Assembly: GCF_021654135.1 (NCBI RefSeq)
Contig: NZ_JAKGSD010000013.1
Coordinates: forward strand, 62,001 to 126,000
Origin: Amycolatopsis tucumanensis
GTDB lineage: Bacteria > Actinomycetota > Actinomycetes > Mycobacteriales > Pseudonocardiaceae
Direction of reading: 5' to 3'
Length of the DNA stretch: 64,000 bases
In this document: positions 51,381-59,360 of the stretch, one piece after another
How the letters are laid out: each line of letters starts with the position of its first letter
How positions within the stretch are numbered: position 1 is the stretch's first letter
Program-made: the position numbers and the translations under genes
Notes under the pieces: model-generated
What the model saw: the letters and a program-made list of their open reading frames with translations, nothing else
Told to the model about the DNA's origin: nothing
The model's database searches: none

Positions 51381-52670
51381 ATGGGTGAGCGACGGGATGC
51401 GTTCATCGCGCAACGCTGCCTGATGGGCTACACCCAGGAAGCGTTCGCGACGGCGGTGGGTGTCGAGTTCACCACCGTGGGACGGTGGGAACGCGGCGAG
51501 TTGACCCCGCAGCCCTGGCGTCGAGGGCGCATCGCCAAGGCCCTTGGTGTCACGCTCGAGGAACTCGGAGCCTTGCTGTCTCCGGACATCCGCCGGAACA
51601 GCCAGAGGCCGGCCCCTTCTGAGCAGCGGGTGGTGCACGTGCCGCCCGGCGATCCGTCAGAGGAAGACGATATGAACCGGCGAAGTTTGCTGCGGCTGTT
51701 CAGCATGGCCGGAGCCTTCCTGAGTCTCCCGGAACCCGCGGACGCTGTCACCGAATCCGTCGGCCGCACCACCGCCAACTCGGCCACGGTCGCGGCCTAC
51801 TCCCAGCTCAACCGGTACCTGTGGCGGGCCTACGCGCTCGCTCCGAGCAAGGGCACGGTGCTGCCGCCGGTTCGTGCGCAGCTCGAGATCCTGTCCGAAG
51901 CCTTGACGCAGGCACAGACCCCTCACACCCGGCAGCACCTCTGCGCACTCGCGGCTGACCTCTTCCAGCTGGCCGGCGAAATCCTCTTCGACGCGGACCG
52001 CTATGGCGACGCCGCACACTGCTACACCTTGGCGGCCACCGCCGGCAAAGAATCGAGCGCGATCGACCTGTGGGCGTGCGCGCTGACCCGGCACGCCTAC
52101 ATCGCCGTCTACGAACGCCGGTTCAGCGACGCGGCCCCTCTCCTCGACCTCGCCGCAACGCTTGCCCGGCGAGGTGATCCCAGTCTGCCCACCCGGCACT
52201 GGATCGCCGCTGTGCAAGCAGAAACTCACGCTGGGCTGGGCGATCTCGACGCCTGCCAGCGGGCGCTCGACACCGCAACCGAAGTGCTGCAGCTCCCGCA
52301 GCCCCCGTCCAACCGGGGTTGGCTGCGGTTCGATGGCTCACGCCTGCCCGAACTGCGCGGCACCTGCTACCTCTCCCTCGGCCGGACCGACCTCGCCGAA
52401 AGGGCGCTGACCGACGCGCTCCAGTCGGGCCTGACCCTGCGGCGCGAAGCCGCCGTGGTCACCGACCTCGCACTTCTCGGGCTGAAGCGGCAAGATCCGG
52501 ACCAAGTCGCCGCCTACGCCGGCACCGCCGTGTCCATCGCCCGCCAAACCGGCTCCGCCGTCGTGATCCGCAAACTGCAGGTACTCCAGCAACACCTCTC
52601 CCGCACGCCTGCGCACCCGCGGATCCGGCAGTTGACCGCCGACATCCACGCACTCAGCACCCTGACGTGA
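51381..52670 (+). CDS. XRE-HTH regulator with TPR-like C-terminal domain
   Basis: 429 residues. HTH at about 8-60 (IAQRCLMGYTQEAFATAVGVEFTTVGRWERGELTPQPWRRGRIAKALGV). A linker with a predicted hydrophobic helix follows (RRSLLRLFSMAGAFLSLPEP). Then comes a long TPR/MalT-like helical domain (AGEILFDADRYGDAAHCYTLAATAGKE, AALLDLAATLARRGDPSLP). Such proteins are peptide- or small-molecule-responsive regulators common in actinomycetes. ATG at 51381 has GAGGGG nearby. Divergent from the GRDP-like gene and 14 nt before the next gene, so probably controls both. Confidence 0.8.
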   Translation: MGERRDAFIAQRCLMGYTQEAFATAVGVEFTTVGRWERGELTPQPWRRGRIAKALGVTLEELGALLSPDIRRNSQRPAPSEQRVVHVPPGDPSEEDDMNRRSLLRLFSMAGAFLSLPEPADAVTESVGRTTANSATVAAYSQLNRYLWRAYALAPSKGTVLPPVRAQLEILSEALTQAQTPHTRQHLCALAADLFQLAGEILFDADRYGDAAHCYTLAATAGKESSAIDLWACALTRHAYIAVYERRFSDAAPLLDLAATLARRGDPSLPTRHWIAAVQAETHAGLGDLDACQRALDTATEVLQLPQPPSNRGWLRFDGSRLPELRGTCYLSLGRTDLAERALTDALQSGLTLRREAAVVTDLALLGLKRQDPDQVAAYAGTAVSIARQTGSAVVIRKLQVLQQHLSRTPAHPRIRQLTADIHALSTLT

Positions 52671-52683
52671 GCAAGGAGCACGA

Positions 52684-53043
52684 ATGACACACGACGGAGG
52701 CCGCACCTTCCGGGAAGCCTGGATCGCCGGCGTCAACAAGCACTACCCCGGCCAGCCCAAGCCCGGCTATATCGCGCCCTGGGAGGACACCCCGGACTGG
52801 GAACGGGAGGCGGCTGCCGCGGTGTACGACCAAGTCCGTGCCTTCGTCACGGCGACCGGCGGCGCTACCAGCAAGCTGACCCGCGACCAAAAAGGACGAT
52901 TCGTCGCGCTCTGCTGGATCGGCCAGATCTTCAAGCACTTTCCCGACCCGAAACCCTCCTACGTCGCCGACTGGCACGACCTTCCCGACTGGCAGAAAGC
53001 CACCGACGCGGACATCTTCGAGCACATCGAACAATCCGTGTAG
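52684..53043 (+). CDS. Small protein with two internal W-rich repeats
   Basis: 119 residues, not recognised. Two halves repeat each other. Residues 9-53 contain AWIAGVNKHYPGQPKPGYIA then WEDTPDW. Residues 70-116 contain CWIGQIFKHFPDPKPSYVAD then WHDLPDW. The shared pattern is WIxxxxKH(Y/F)PxxxKPxYxAxWxDxPDW followed by a helix. No Cys-rich motif, signal peptide or membrane helix. The W-xx-PDW spacing recalls RyR-type repeats but I cannot confirm it. Starts 14 nt after the XRE-TPR gene and is almost certainly in its operon. Confidence 0.75.
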   Translation: MTHDGGRTFREAWIAGVNKHYPGQPKPGYIAPWEDTPDWEREAAAAVYDQVRAFVTATGGATSKLTRDQKGRFVALCWIGQIFKHFPDPKPSYVADWHDLPDWQKATDADIFEHIEQSV

Positions 53044-53099
53044 CGCATCGGGCGTTGAGGCTCTCGCCGAGGAGCCGGGCAACAACCGACTCCCGGCGT

Positions 53100-53135
53100 C
53101 TCGTCGAGGCCGGCCCCGTTGCAGGCCTCGACGAG
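53100..53135. terminator. Bidirectional terminator between convergent genes
   Basis: CTCGTCGAGGCC at 53100-53111 and GGCCTCGACGAG at 53124-53135 form a perfect 12-bp stem with a 12-nt loop, midway between the W-repeat gene and the DtxR-like gene. Confidence 0.65.
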
Positions 53136-53151
53136 CCGGGTCAGGCTCGGT

Positions 53152-53835
53152 TCACCGCTTGACCACGTAGACGTGCGACGCCGTCTGCGGGCGGAGTTCG
53201 GTGGTCTCCCCGCCGGTGCCGACGTACACGCCGTGGGGTGACGACCTCACGCTCACGACCGCGCCCGGCCGCACACCGGCGCGCCGCAGACTGTTCAGGA
53301 GCTGGGTGTCCGCTTGGATCCGTTCCCCGATGCGGTGGACGAGCGCGCTGGCACCGCTCGGTCCCGGCTCCAGCGCGCTGAGGCTGAGCGCGGTCTCGTC
53401 GACATTGCTGCTCCTCCCGCCGAGTTCCTCCAGCCCCGGGATGGGGTTTCCGTAGGGCGAGGCCGTCGGATGACGCAGCAGTTCCAGGAAGCGGCGTTCG
53501 ACGGCCTCGCTCATCACGTGCTCCCAGCGCGACGCTTCGGCATGGACGTGCTCCCACTCCAGCCCGATCACCTCGACCAGCAAACACTCCGCGAGCCGGT
53601 GCCTGCGCAGCACACGGGTGGCGATCCGCCTGCCCTCCTCCGTCAGCTCGAGGCGCCGGCCGGCGGCAAGGCGGAGCAGGCCGTCGCGCTCCAGGCGAGC
53701 GACGGTCTGGCTGACGGCGGGGCCACTCCGGTGCAGACGCTCGGCGAGGCGGGCACGCCTGGGGACCACGCCTTCCTCCTCGAGCTCCAGGATGATGCGC
53801 AGGTACATCTCCGTGGTGCCGATCCGGCCGGACAT
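53152..53835 (-). CDS. DtxR/MntR-family metal-dependent regulator
   Basis: 227 residues. Winged HTH (VPRRARLAERLHRSGPAVSQTVARLERDGLL), dimerisation/metal domain (RHRLAECLLVEVIGLEWEHVHAEASRWEHVMS) and a C-terminal FeoA-like SH3 domain (RPGAVVSVRSSPHGVYVG). The C and H-x-x-E residues in the second helix are typical metal ligands. ATG at 53835 follows the PEBP gene; an in-frame TTG at 53847 would overlap its stop. Represses iron- or manganese-uptake genes when metal-bound; no target site was found here. Confidence 0.8.
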   Translation of the reverse strand: MSGRIGTTEMYLRIILELEEEGVVPRRARLAERLHRSGPAVSQTVARLERDGLLRLAAGRRLELTEEGRRIATRVLRRHRLAECLLVEVIGLEWEHVHAEASRWEHVMSEAVERRFLELLRHPTASPYGNPIPGLEELGGRSSNVDETALSLSALEPGPSGASALVHRIGERIQADTQLLNSLRRAGVRPGAVVSVRSSPHGVYVGTGGETTELRPQTASHVYVVKR

Positions 53836-53843
53836 GCTGCCCG

Positions 53844-54383
53844 TCAAGCGGGGATTTCGGCGGTGGCGATCAGGACCGCGCGGCCGAGGGTGTGCCCGGA
53901 CATGGTGAATCCGAGGACGGCCGGGGTGGCGTCGGCCGCGACGCCCACGGACTCGACATCGAGGGCGTGCACCACGACAAAGTAGCGGTGCGGCCCGTGC
54001 CCGGCGGGCGGCGCGGCGCCGATGAAGCGGGCCAGGCCGGCGTCGTTGCGCAGCTGGAAGGCACCCGCGGGCAGACCCGAACCGGAGTCGTCGCCGGCGC
54101 CCTCGGGCAGCTCGCTGACCGCGGCGGGAATGTCGGCGACCGCCCAGTGCCAGAAGCCCGAACCGGTGGGCGCGTCGGGGTCGTAGACGGTGACGGCGTA
54201 GCTCTTGGTGCCCTCCGGGGCCCCACTCCAGGTCAACTGCGGGGACACGTCCTTCCCGTCCGGCACTCCGAAGAGGCCGGAGTACTGCTCGCGCGACCAG
54301 GGAGCACCGTCGGCGACGGTCGTGCTGGTGAGCGTGAAGGAGGCCGCCTCCGGGAGGCGGGCGAACGGGTCGTTGGCGCTCAT
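53844..54383 (-). CDS. PEBP family protein (YbhB/YbcL)
   Basis: 179 residues. The phosphatidylethanolamine-binding protein signatures are YDPDAPTGSGFWHWAVADIP and GPHRYFVVVHALDVE, and FQLRNDAG is the conserved mid loop. Bacterial members bind small ligands and may inhibit proteases or kinases; the exact role is unknown. Divergent from a GntR regulator across a palindromic site, and upstream of the DtxR-like gene on the same strand. Confidence 0.8.
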   Translation of the reverse strand: MSANDPFARLPEAASFTLTSTTVADGAPWSREQYSGLFGVPDGKDVSPQLTWSGAPEGTKSYAVTVYDPDAPTGSGFWHWAVADIPAAVSELPEGAGDDSGSGLPAGAFQLRNDAGLARFIGAAPPAGHGPHRYFVVVHALDVESVGVAADATPAVLGFTMSGHTLGRAVLIATAEIPA

Positions 54384-54447
54384 CGCGTCATTCCTCTCAG
54401 ACCGTGCTGGCGGCGTACTTCGCCGCGCGAGATCGACGATAGCACGA

Positions 54448-54459
54448 ATAATCGATTAT
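54448..54459. promoter_or_regulatory. Palindromic GntR site
   Basis: ATAATCGATTAT, a perfect 12-bp palindrome, AT-rich in a GC-rich region, between the divergent PEBP and GntR genes. Probably the GntR operator. Confidence 0.5.
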
Positions 54460-54484
54460 CAACCAGATCGTCTATGCTTCCGGC

Positions 54485-55153
54485 ATGGCACCCACATCCC
54501 GGGCACCGGGGAAGCAGATGCTCTCCGAGCAGGTCTACGCCCACCTTCGGGACGCGATCATGCGCGGCGAGCACGGCCCCGGGGCCGCCCTCAAACCACA
54601 GGAACTCGCCCAGCAGCAGGGCGTGAGCCTGGCGGTCGTGCGGGAAGCGCTCGTGCAGCTGGTCGGCGACGGGCTCGCCGACCGCCTGCCCAACCGCGGC
54701 TTCGCCGTCGTCGCGTTCTCGGACCGCCGCTGGCAGCAGATCGCGGAGGCCCGCCAGATCGTCGAGCCGTCCGTGCTGCGCATGTCCATCGAACGCGGGG
54801 ACGTCGACTGGGAGGCCCGCGTGCGAGCCGCCCACCACCGCCTGGCCCGCACCCCGGTGTGGGCGCCGGAGGAGGGCGAGTACTACAGCAGCGAGTGGTC
54901 GGAGGCTCACCGGGTCTTCCACCGCACGCTGCTGGAAGGTTGCGGCAACGCCGTCCTGCTGGAGACGTTCGACCGGATGTGGACGGCGAGCGAACTGGCC
55001 CGGCGCTGGGCGACGCAGCGCAACCCCGACCGGGACGGCTCCGACGAACACCGCCGGCTCGAGGAGGCGGCGCTGGCCCGCGACGCCGACACCGCGGCCG
55101 AGCTACTGGCCCGGCACGTCGCCATGACCGCGGCCGCGCTCAACGACGGATAG
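54485..55153 (+). CDS. GntR-family regulator with FCD effector domain
   Basis: 222 residues. Winged HTH: LSEQVYAHLRDAIMRGEHGPGAALKPQELAQQQGVSLAVVREAL, then an all-helical FCD domain with metal/ligand residues around HRVFHRTLLEGCGN and ARHVAMTAAALN. FCD regulators respond to small organic acids. ATG at 54485. Divergent from the PEBP gene, which is the likely target. Confidence 0.85.
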   Translation: MAPTSRAPGKQMLSEQVYAHLRDAIMRGEHGPGAALKPQELAQQQGVSLAVVREALVQLVGDGLADRLPNRGFAVVAFSDRRWQQIAEARQIVEPSVLRMSIERGDVDWEARVRAAHHRLARTPVWAPEEGEYYSSEWSEAHRVFHRTLLEGCGNAVLLETFDRMWTASELARRWATQRNPDRDGSDEHRRLEEAALARDADTAAELLARHVAMTAAALNDG

Positions 55154-55317
55154 GAGCCCGCGCGGGGAACGTGATGAACCCTTGCCTCGGGCGGCAGAGC
55201 CGCGACAACCGCCAAGGACACCCCGGCGGGCCTCCCCTCCGCGGGGGAACGCGACATGTTCGCGCCAGGACGTCCTGTCCTTCCGGATGACCGTTCCGCA
55301 CACCGGAAGGAAAATCA

Positions 55318-56592
55318 GTGGTCGTTCAACAGTTGAAGCGCGCGGGGATGCTGACCCTGGCCGCGTCCGCGATGGCGGGCGGGTTGGTGTTCACCGGCGC
55401 GGGCACGGCGTCGGCCGCGCCGTTCGTCTGCACCGGCCAGGTTTTCCTGGCGCAGGCGGTGAACAACAACACGCAGGGGCAGCTCTACGGCGGCACTTTC
55501 GGCGAGGGCAACATCACCTTCAGCCCGATCGGTGCTCCGGCGATCGACAACTACAACGCGATCGGTTACAACACGGTCGACAACTACCTCTACGGCATCC
55601 GGGGCACCAACGGCGGGCTGTGGCGGATCAACTCCGACGGCACCGCGACCGGGTTCGGCCCGCCGGCCGGGCTGCCCGCGCCCGGCACGGTCGTCAACGG
55701 GGTGACGATCACCGGCTACAACGTCGGTACGTTCGACGACCAGGGCAACTTCTACGTGGCGATGGGGACCGCGCCGTACATCTGGGTCGTCAACCCCGTG
55801 ACGAACAGCGTGGTCAAGCGCATCGACCTCAACGGCAGCACCTCCTACGCCGACTTCGTGTTCGCCGACGGCTACCTGTGGGGTGTCGCGACCAACGGCA
55901 CCGTGACGCGGGTCAACCCGAACACCGGCGCGGTCGAGAACTTCAACGCCGGCCTGCCCGCCGGGACCTTCGGCGGCGTGTTCGCCTACGGCAACGGCGA
56001 CCTCGGCATGTACGAGAACAACGGCACGCTCTACCGGCTGCAGGTGACCAACCCCGCCTCGGCGAACCCGGCCTTCCAGATCATCTCCACACAGACGGGC
56101 CCGGCGTCCGGCGGCAACGACGCGGCCTCGTGCGTCGCGCAGCCGACGGACCTGGGGCTCGTCAAGGACGGTCCGGCGCAGGTGAACAACGGTGAGACCG
56201 TCACCTACACGCTCACGGTACTGAACAACGGCCCGGGCACGTCGAGCGGTTACACCGTGACGGATTCGATTCCGGCGGGCCTGACGAACGTGACGACGAG
56301 TTCGCCCGGCTGCGCGGTGGCCAACATGGTGTTGACCTGCACCGGCGGCTCGCTCGGTGTGGGTGACAGCACGACGATCACGGTGTCCGGCACTGCCGAC
56401 GGCAGTGTGCAGACCCTGTTCAACACCGCGAAGGTGCGGGGCAACGAGGAGGATCCGAACCCGGGCAACGACAACTCGAACACGGTGACGACCGTGGTGG
56501 TGCCGATGTTCGCGGCGCCGCTGGCGGCGGGAGCGCTGGCGCTCGCCGGTGGCGGTTTCGCGCTGCGCCGCCGCCGGAACAGCAGCCGCTGA
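55318..56592 (+). CDS. Secreted cell-surface protein with propeller-like and DUF11 domains
   Basis: 424 residues. A Sec signal peptide ends near GTASAAPF (about 34). Residues 40-270 are strand-rich repeats with NYLYGIRGTNGGLWRINSDGTATG and FADGYLWGVATNGTVTRV, resembling the DUF6923 beta-propeller. Residues 280-395 are a DUF11 repeat (GPAQVNNGETVTYTLTVLNNGP). The C-terminus is a membrane segment and arginine tail (AAGALALAGGGFALRRRRNSSR) but no LPxTG motif, so it may be membrane- rather than sortase-anchored. GTG at 55318 has AAGGA 6 nt upstream. A T-tailed terminator follows. Confidence 0.75.
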   Translation: MVVQQLKRAGMLTLAASAMAGGLVFTGAGTASAAPFVCTGQVFLAQAVNNNTQGQLYGGTFGEGNITFSPIGAPAIDNYNAIGYNTVDNYLYGIRGTNGGLWRINSDGTATGFGPPAGLPAPGTVVNGVTITGYNVGTFDDQGNFYVAMGTAPYIWVVNPVTNSVVKRIDLNGSTSYADFVFADGYLWGVATNGTVTRVNPNTGAVENFNAGLPAGTFGGVFAYGNGDLGMYENNGTLYRLQVTNPASANPAFQIISTQTGPASGGNDAASCVAQPTDLGLVKDGPAQVNNGETVTYTLTVLNNGPGTSSGYTVTDSIPAGLTNVTTSSPGCAVANMVLTCTGGSLGVGDSTTITVSGTADGSVQTLFNTAKVRGNEEDPNPGNDNSNTVTTVVVPMFAAPLAAGALALAGGGFALRRRRNSSR

Positions 56593-56602
56593 CCTCGGTC
56601 CT

Positions 56603-56645
56603 GGGGCTGCCGCCTCCTGCCTTCCAGGGGGCGGCAGCCCCTTTT
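56603..56645 (+). terminator. T-tailed terminator of the DUF11 gene
   Basis: GGGGCTGCCGCC at 56603-56614 pairs with GGCGGCAGCCCC at 56630-56641 (12-bp stem), followed by TTTT. The most classical intrinsic terminator in the window. Confidence 0.75.
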
Positions 56646-56655
56646 CCACCAGGTG

Positions 56656-57030
56656 TCATGCACCCACGTCACGCCAGGGCACAGCACCTGGCAGCCGCCG
56701 GGTCCGAACGAATTCACGAACAGCTTCGGTGATCCGCTCGAGAGGAAGCCCGCTCCCAGCGGGAAACCCCGTCTCCGACGGCGCGGAGGGCGATTCCGGA
56801 TCCCCATCGGTGACGAGATATCCAGCCGCGCCGGAGTACAGCAGATACCCCCAGCCCTCGTGCACGTGCACGTCCAGAACCGCGTCATCGGTCTGAATGC
56901 TGCCCGTGTCCGCCCACGGCTGCGCCAGCAGTTCGACCAGGCGTGTCACGTCCTCATCACTGGTGACGTCGACGGTCTCACCACCCGGCACACCATCGCG
57001 AAACGTGGGCACAGCCGCCATGAGCGTCAT
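56656..57030 (-). CDS. Imm1-family immunity protein
   Basis: 124 residues. The C-terminal LPLERITEAVREFVRTRRLPGAVPWRDV matches the closing block of Imm1 (xEIPxxxVxxAxxEFxxTGxRPxxVxW), and GWGYLLYSGAAGYLVTDGD the central strands. Imm1 proteins neutralise deaminase and nuclease polymorphic toxins. The start ATG at 57030 shares bases with the TGA of the fragment upstream (ATGA), the classic toxin-immunity coupling. The upstream toxin is a remnant, so the immunity gene is now effectively orphaned. Confidence 0.75.
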   Translation of the reverse strand: MTLMAAVPTFRDGVPGGETVDVTSDEDVTRLVELLAQPWADTGSIQTDDAVLDVHVHEGWGYLLYSGAAGYLVTDGDPESPSAPSETGFPAGSGLPLERITEAVREFVRTRRLPGAVPWRDVGA

Positions 57031-57173
57031 TCGGATCCCTCGTCCTTCCCGGTGTAGGTAGCTACCGTGCCGTCCGCCTGCACCACGCGCAACCGCGCTC
57101 CCGGAGGGAGGAAACGCGCAAGGTACTTGTCACAGGTGAACGGCTGCGCCTGGTCGAATGGTCGCGCACCCAC
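57027..57173 (-). pseudogene. C-terminal remnant of a DddA-like (SCP1.201) deaminase toxin
   Basis: Only 48 codons survive, starting after an in-frame TGA at 57176. They read QAQPFTCDKYLARFLPPGAR, then a VQADGTVATYTG strand pair. The pattern Cys...LPPGARLxV + xDGT + YTG is the C-terminal block of SCP1.201-type deaminases, the family of the double-stranded DNA cytidine deaminase DddA. The catalytic HVEGxAA helix and the N-terminal delivery domains are gone. The stop is coupled to the Imm1 start. Assigned from a short segment plus context. Confidence 0.55.
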
Positions 57174-57520
57174 TCACCGCGCGCCTCACCCCGACGTGCG
57201 TTGCCCGGCCGACACGCTGCCTCGCCCGCTCGACCCACACACCGAGTTCGGTTCTCCTCCGATGTGGCTGTGCGGCTGGCGCGCCGGAGGACCGGGCACG
57301 TCCTCGCCGACACCGAGAGTGCGGACCGCGTAGCGCCTGCTCGGCTTGTTGCAGCGAGTGGCTGCGCAAACGCCGAGGTTGCCACCTCTGCCCTGCGCTG
57401 GCTCGGTGACCAGTTCATGCGCTTGGGCAAGCGCCGCCCGCGCCGGTGATTCCCGCAGAACTGCCGGGTTACCGGGCCCGTTCTCGCCAATCGGCTCGTG
57501 GAGGCAGCGTGCCCGAACGG
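57174..57520. other. Gap (about 350 bp) between toxin remnant and oxidoreductase gene
   Basis: No intact gene. A rightward frame (57201-57449) gives a plausible-looking helical peptide but has no start signal or recognisable family. No further deaminase sequence could be followed in any frame. Confidence 0.4.
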
Positions 57521-58438
57521 TTACAGCGTCACCACGATCTTCCCGTGCACGTGGCCGCCCGCCTGCAGCGCGACAGCCTCCCGGATCCGGTCGAGCGGGA
57601 ACGACTCCGCGATGGGCACGGTGACCGCTCCGGCGGCGACCAAGTCGGCAATGCGCTCCAGTGCGGCCGGGTCCGCGGCGAAGGCGCCCGTCGCGTGCAC
57701 GCCCGGGAGCTGACGGTCCGCGGCGATGGTCGAGATTCGCGCCGGGGGCACGCCGAGCGCGAGGGCCGTCTCGGCGGTCTCCGTGCCGTGCAGGTCGGTC
57801 GCGGCGGTGATGCCGTCCGGGGCGAGCGCGCGTACCCGGTCCGCGAGGCCGGCGCCGTAAGTCACCGGCACGGCGCCGAGACGCTCCAGGAAGTCGAACG
57901 TTCCCGGGGACCCGGTACCGATCACGGTCGCCCCGGCGAGCTGCACCGCCAGGACGCCCACACCGCCCGCGGCGCCGCCGACCAGGACAGTGTCCGACGG
58001 GCCGACCCGAATCGCGTCCAGGGCAGCAGCCGCGGTGAGTCCGGGGGTGGGCAACGCCGCCGCTGTGGCGTCGTCGATGCCGTCGGGGGTGTGCCGCAAC
58101 AGGTTCGGCGGCGCCAGCGGCACGCGCAGCACGACATGGTCGGCGACCGCACCGACGAGCACCCCGCCGTACACGCGGTCGCCCGGGGCGAACTCGGTGA
58201 CGCCCTGCCCGACCTCGTCCACGACGCCGGCGAGGTCGCAGCCGAAGCCGGACGGCCCGGTGATGCCGAACATGGCCGCGTGGCGGGCGGAACCGGCGAT
58301 CTGCCAGTCCATCGGGTTCAGCCCGGCCGCGCGGACGGCGACGCGGATCTCGCCGGGACCTGCGTGCGGTTCGGGAACTTCGCGCACCTGAAGCACTTCC
58401 GGCCCGCCGAACGCGTCGCGGAGGACGGCCCGGCTCAT
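57521..58438 (-). CDS. NADP-dependent quinone oxidoreductase (MDR family)
   Basis: 305 residues. Medium-chain reductase of quinone-reductase type: VRAAGLNPMDWQIAGS, GFGCDLAGVVDEVG, GDRVYGG and VGGAAGGVGVLAVQLAG (NADP-binding AxxGxxG). No catalytic zinc Cys. ATG at 58438 overlaps the stop of the SDR gene (ATGA), so the two are one operon, likely repressed by the divergent TetR. Probably detoxifies electrophilic carbonyls or quinones. Confidence 0.8.
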   Translation of the reverse strand: MSRAVLRDAFGGPEVLQVREVPEPHAGPGEIRVAVRAAGLNPMDWQIAGSARHAAMFGITGPSGFGCDLAGVVDEVGQGVTEFAPGDRVYGGVLVGAVADHVVLRVPLAPPNLLRHTPDGIDDATAAALPTPGLTAAAALDAIRVGPSDTVLVGGAAGGVGVLAVQLAGATVIGTGSPGTFDFLERLGAVPVTYGAGLADRVRALAPDGITAATDLHGTETAETALALGVPPARISTIAADRQLPGVHATGAFAADPAALERIADLVAAGAVTVPIAESFPLDRIREAVALQAGGHVHGKIVVTL

Positions 58439-59247
58439 GCCGCGGTCCCCGGTCCGGTGAGGGCCTGCTCGATGATCCGCCCGTACAGCCGGACCGACGC
58501 CGACCGCGGGAGCAGGTACTTCCCCGCCAGATCGGCGAGGTTGTTCATCAAGCCGGGGATCACGTGCGCCTTTCGGCCGAGCTGCCGCAGTGCTGTGCGC
58601 GCGACCACGGCGGGGTCCATCTTGCGCCCGCCGAGCTTGCCGAAGTCGATGCCGACGGCGTTGTCCAGACCCTCGGTGCGCGTCGGGCCCGGCGAGACGA
58701 CGAGGACGTCGACGTCGTGCTTCTTCCACTCGTGGTTCAGCGCCTGCCCGAGCGACAGCACATACGCCTTCACTGCGGCGTAGTTGGCCTGGAAGGGCAC
58801 CGGGCTGGCCGCGAGGCTCGACGCCACCAGGATCAGGGCGCCGCGACGGCGGCCGACGAACTCCCGCCCGAACCGGTGCGCCAGCCGCAGCGGCAGCGCC
58901 CCGTCCAGGGCCAGGACGTCCAGCTCGTCGGACAGCTCGTTGCCCACGAACGGGCCGGCGTGGAAGATGCCGGCGTTCGCGACGACGATCCCGATGTCCA
59001 GGCCGCTGACCTGTCGCGACAGCTCGTCGACGGCGCCGTCTTCAAGGAGGTCGAGCGCGACGACCAAGCTGTCGACGCCGTAGGCGCCGGAGAGCTCCGC
59101 GGCCAGCGCCTCGAGGCGGTCCTTCCGGCGCGCGACCAGGACGGGGGTCACGCCCGCGGCGGCCAGCTGCCGCGCGAACTGCTCGCCGATGCCGGAGGAC
59201 GCTCCGGTGACGACCGCATAGGCGCCGTAGGTGCGCAGGTCTTTCAT
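58435..59247 (-). CDS. SDR oxidoreductase (DltE-like)
   Basis: 270 residues. TGASSGIGEQFARQLAAAG, VANAGIFHAG, catalytic Ser in LVASSLAASP, YAAVKAYVLSLGQALNHEW as YxxxK and SPGPTRTEG. The C-terminal helix MNNLADLAGKYLLPRSASVRLYG is characteristic of the DltE-type SDRs that often sit beside TetR regulators. ATG at 59247. First gene of a two-gene operon; its promoter region holds the 42-bp inverted repeat at 59313-59354. Confidence 0.8.
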   Translation of the reverse strand: MKDLRTYGAYAVVTGASSGIGEQFARQLAAAGVTPVLVARRKDRLEALAAELSGAYGVDSLVVALDLLEDGAVDELSRQVSGLDIGIVVANAGIFHAGPFVGNELSDELDVLALDGALPLRLAHRFGREFVGRRRGALILVASSLAASPVPFQANYAAVKAYVLSLGQALNHEWKKHDVDVLVVSPGPTRTEGLDNAVGIDFGKLGGRKMDPAVVARTALRQLGRKAHVIPGLMNNLADLAGKYLLPRSASVRLYGRIIEQALTGPGTAA

Positions 59248-59312
59248 GGTGGTTCCTGTCTGTGCCGGGGAACGCCCCGATTTCCGTGCAAGCGTTCCAG
59301 AAGTCGTCCGCG

Positions 59313-59354
59313 ACTCTATGACTTCTTGAACGTGCAGTCAAGAAGTCATAGAGT
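59313..59354. promoter_or_regulatory. 42-bp inverted repeat, TetR operator
   Basis: ACTCTATGACTTCTTGA (59313-59329) and its exact reverse complement (59338-59354), 17-bp arms, 8-bp centre. Six bases upstream of the TetR ATG and 66 bp upstream of the SDR start, so it can control both directions. Confidence 0.8.
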
Positions 59355-59360
59355 GGGGAC

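Noticed and set aside
55154-55317. Possible c-di-AMP or metal riboswitch before the secreted DUF11 gene
   Set aside because: GC-rich hairpins are present but I could not match the conserved cores of the ydaO or M-box types.
57201-57449. Rightward frame with a plausible helical peptide (VAVRLARRRTGHVLADTESA...)
   Set aside because: Amino-acid pattern is protein-like, but there is no start signal, no recognisable family and weak codon bias; could be a gene scrap but not supportable.
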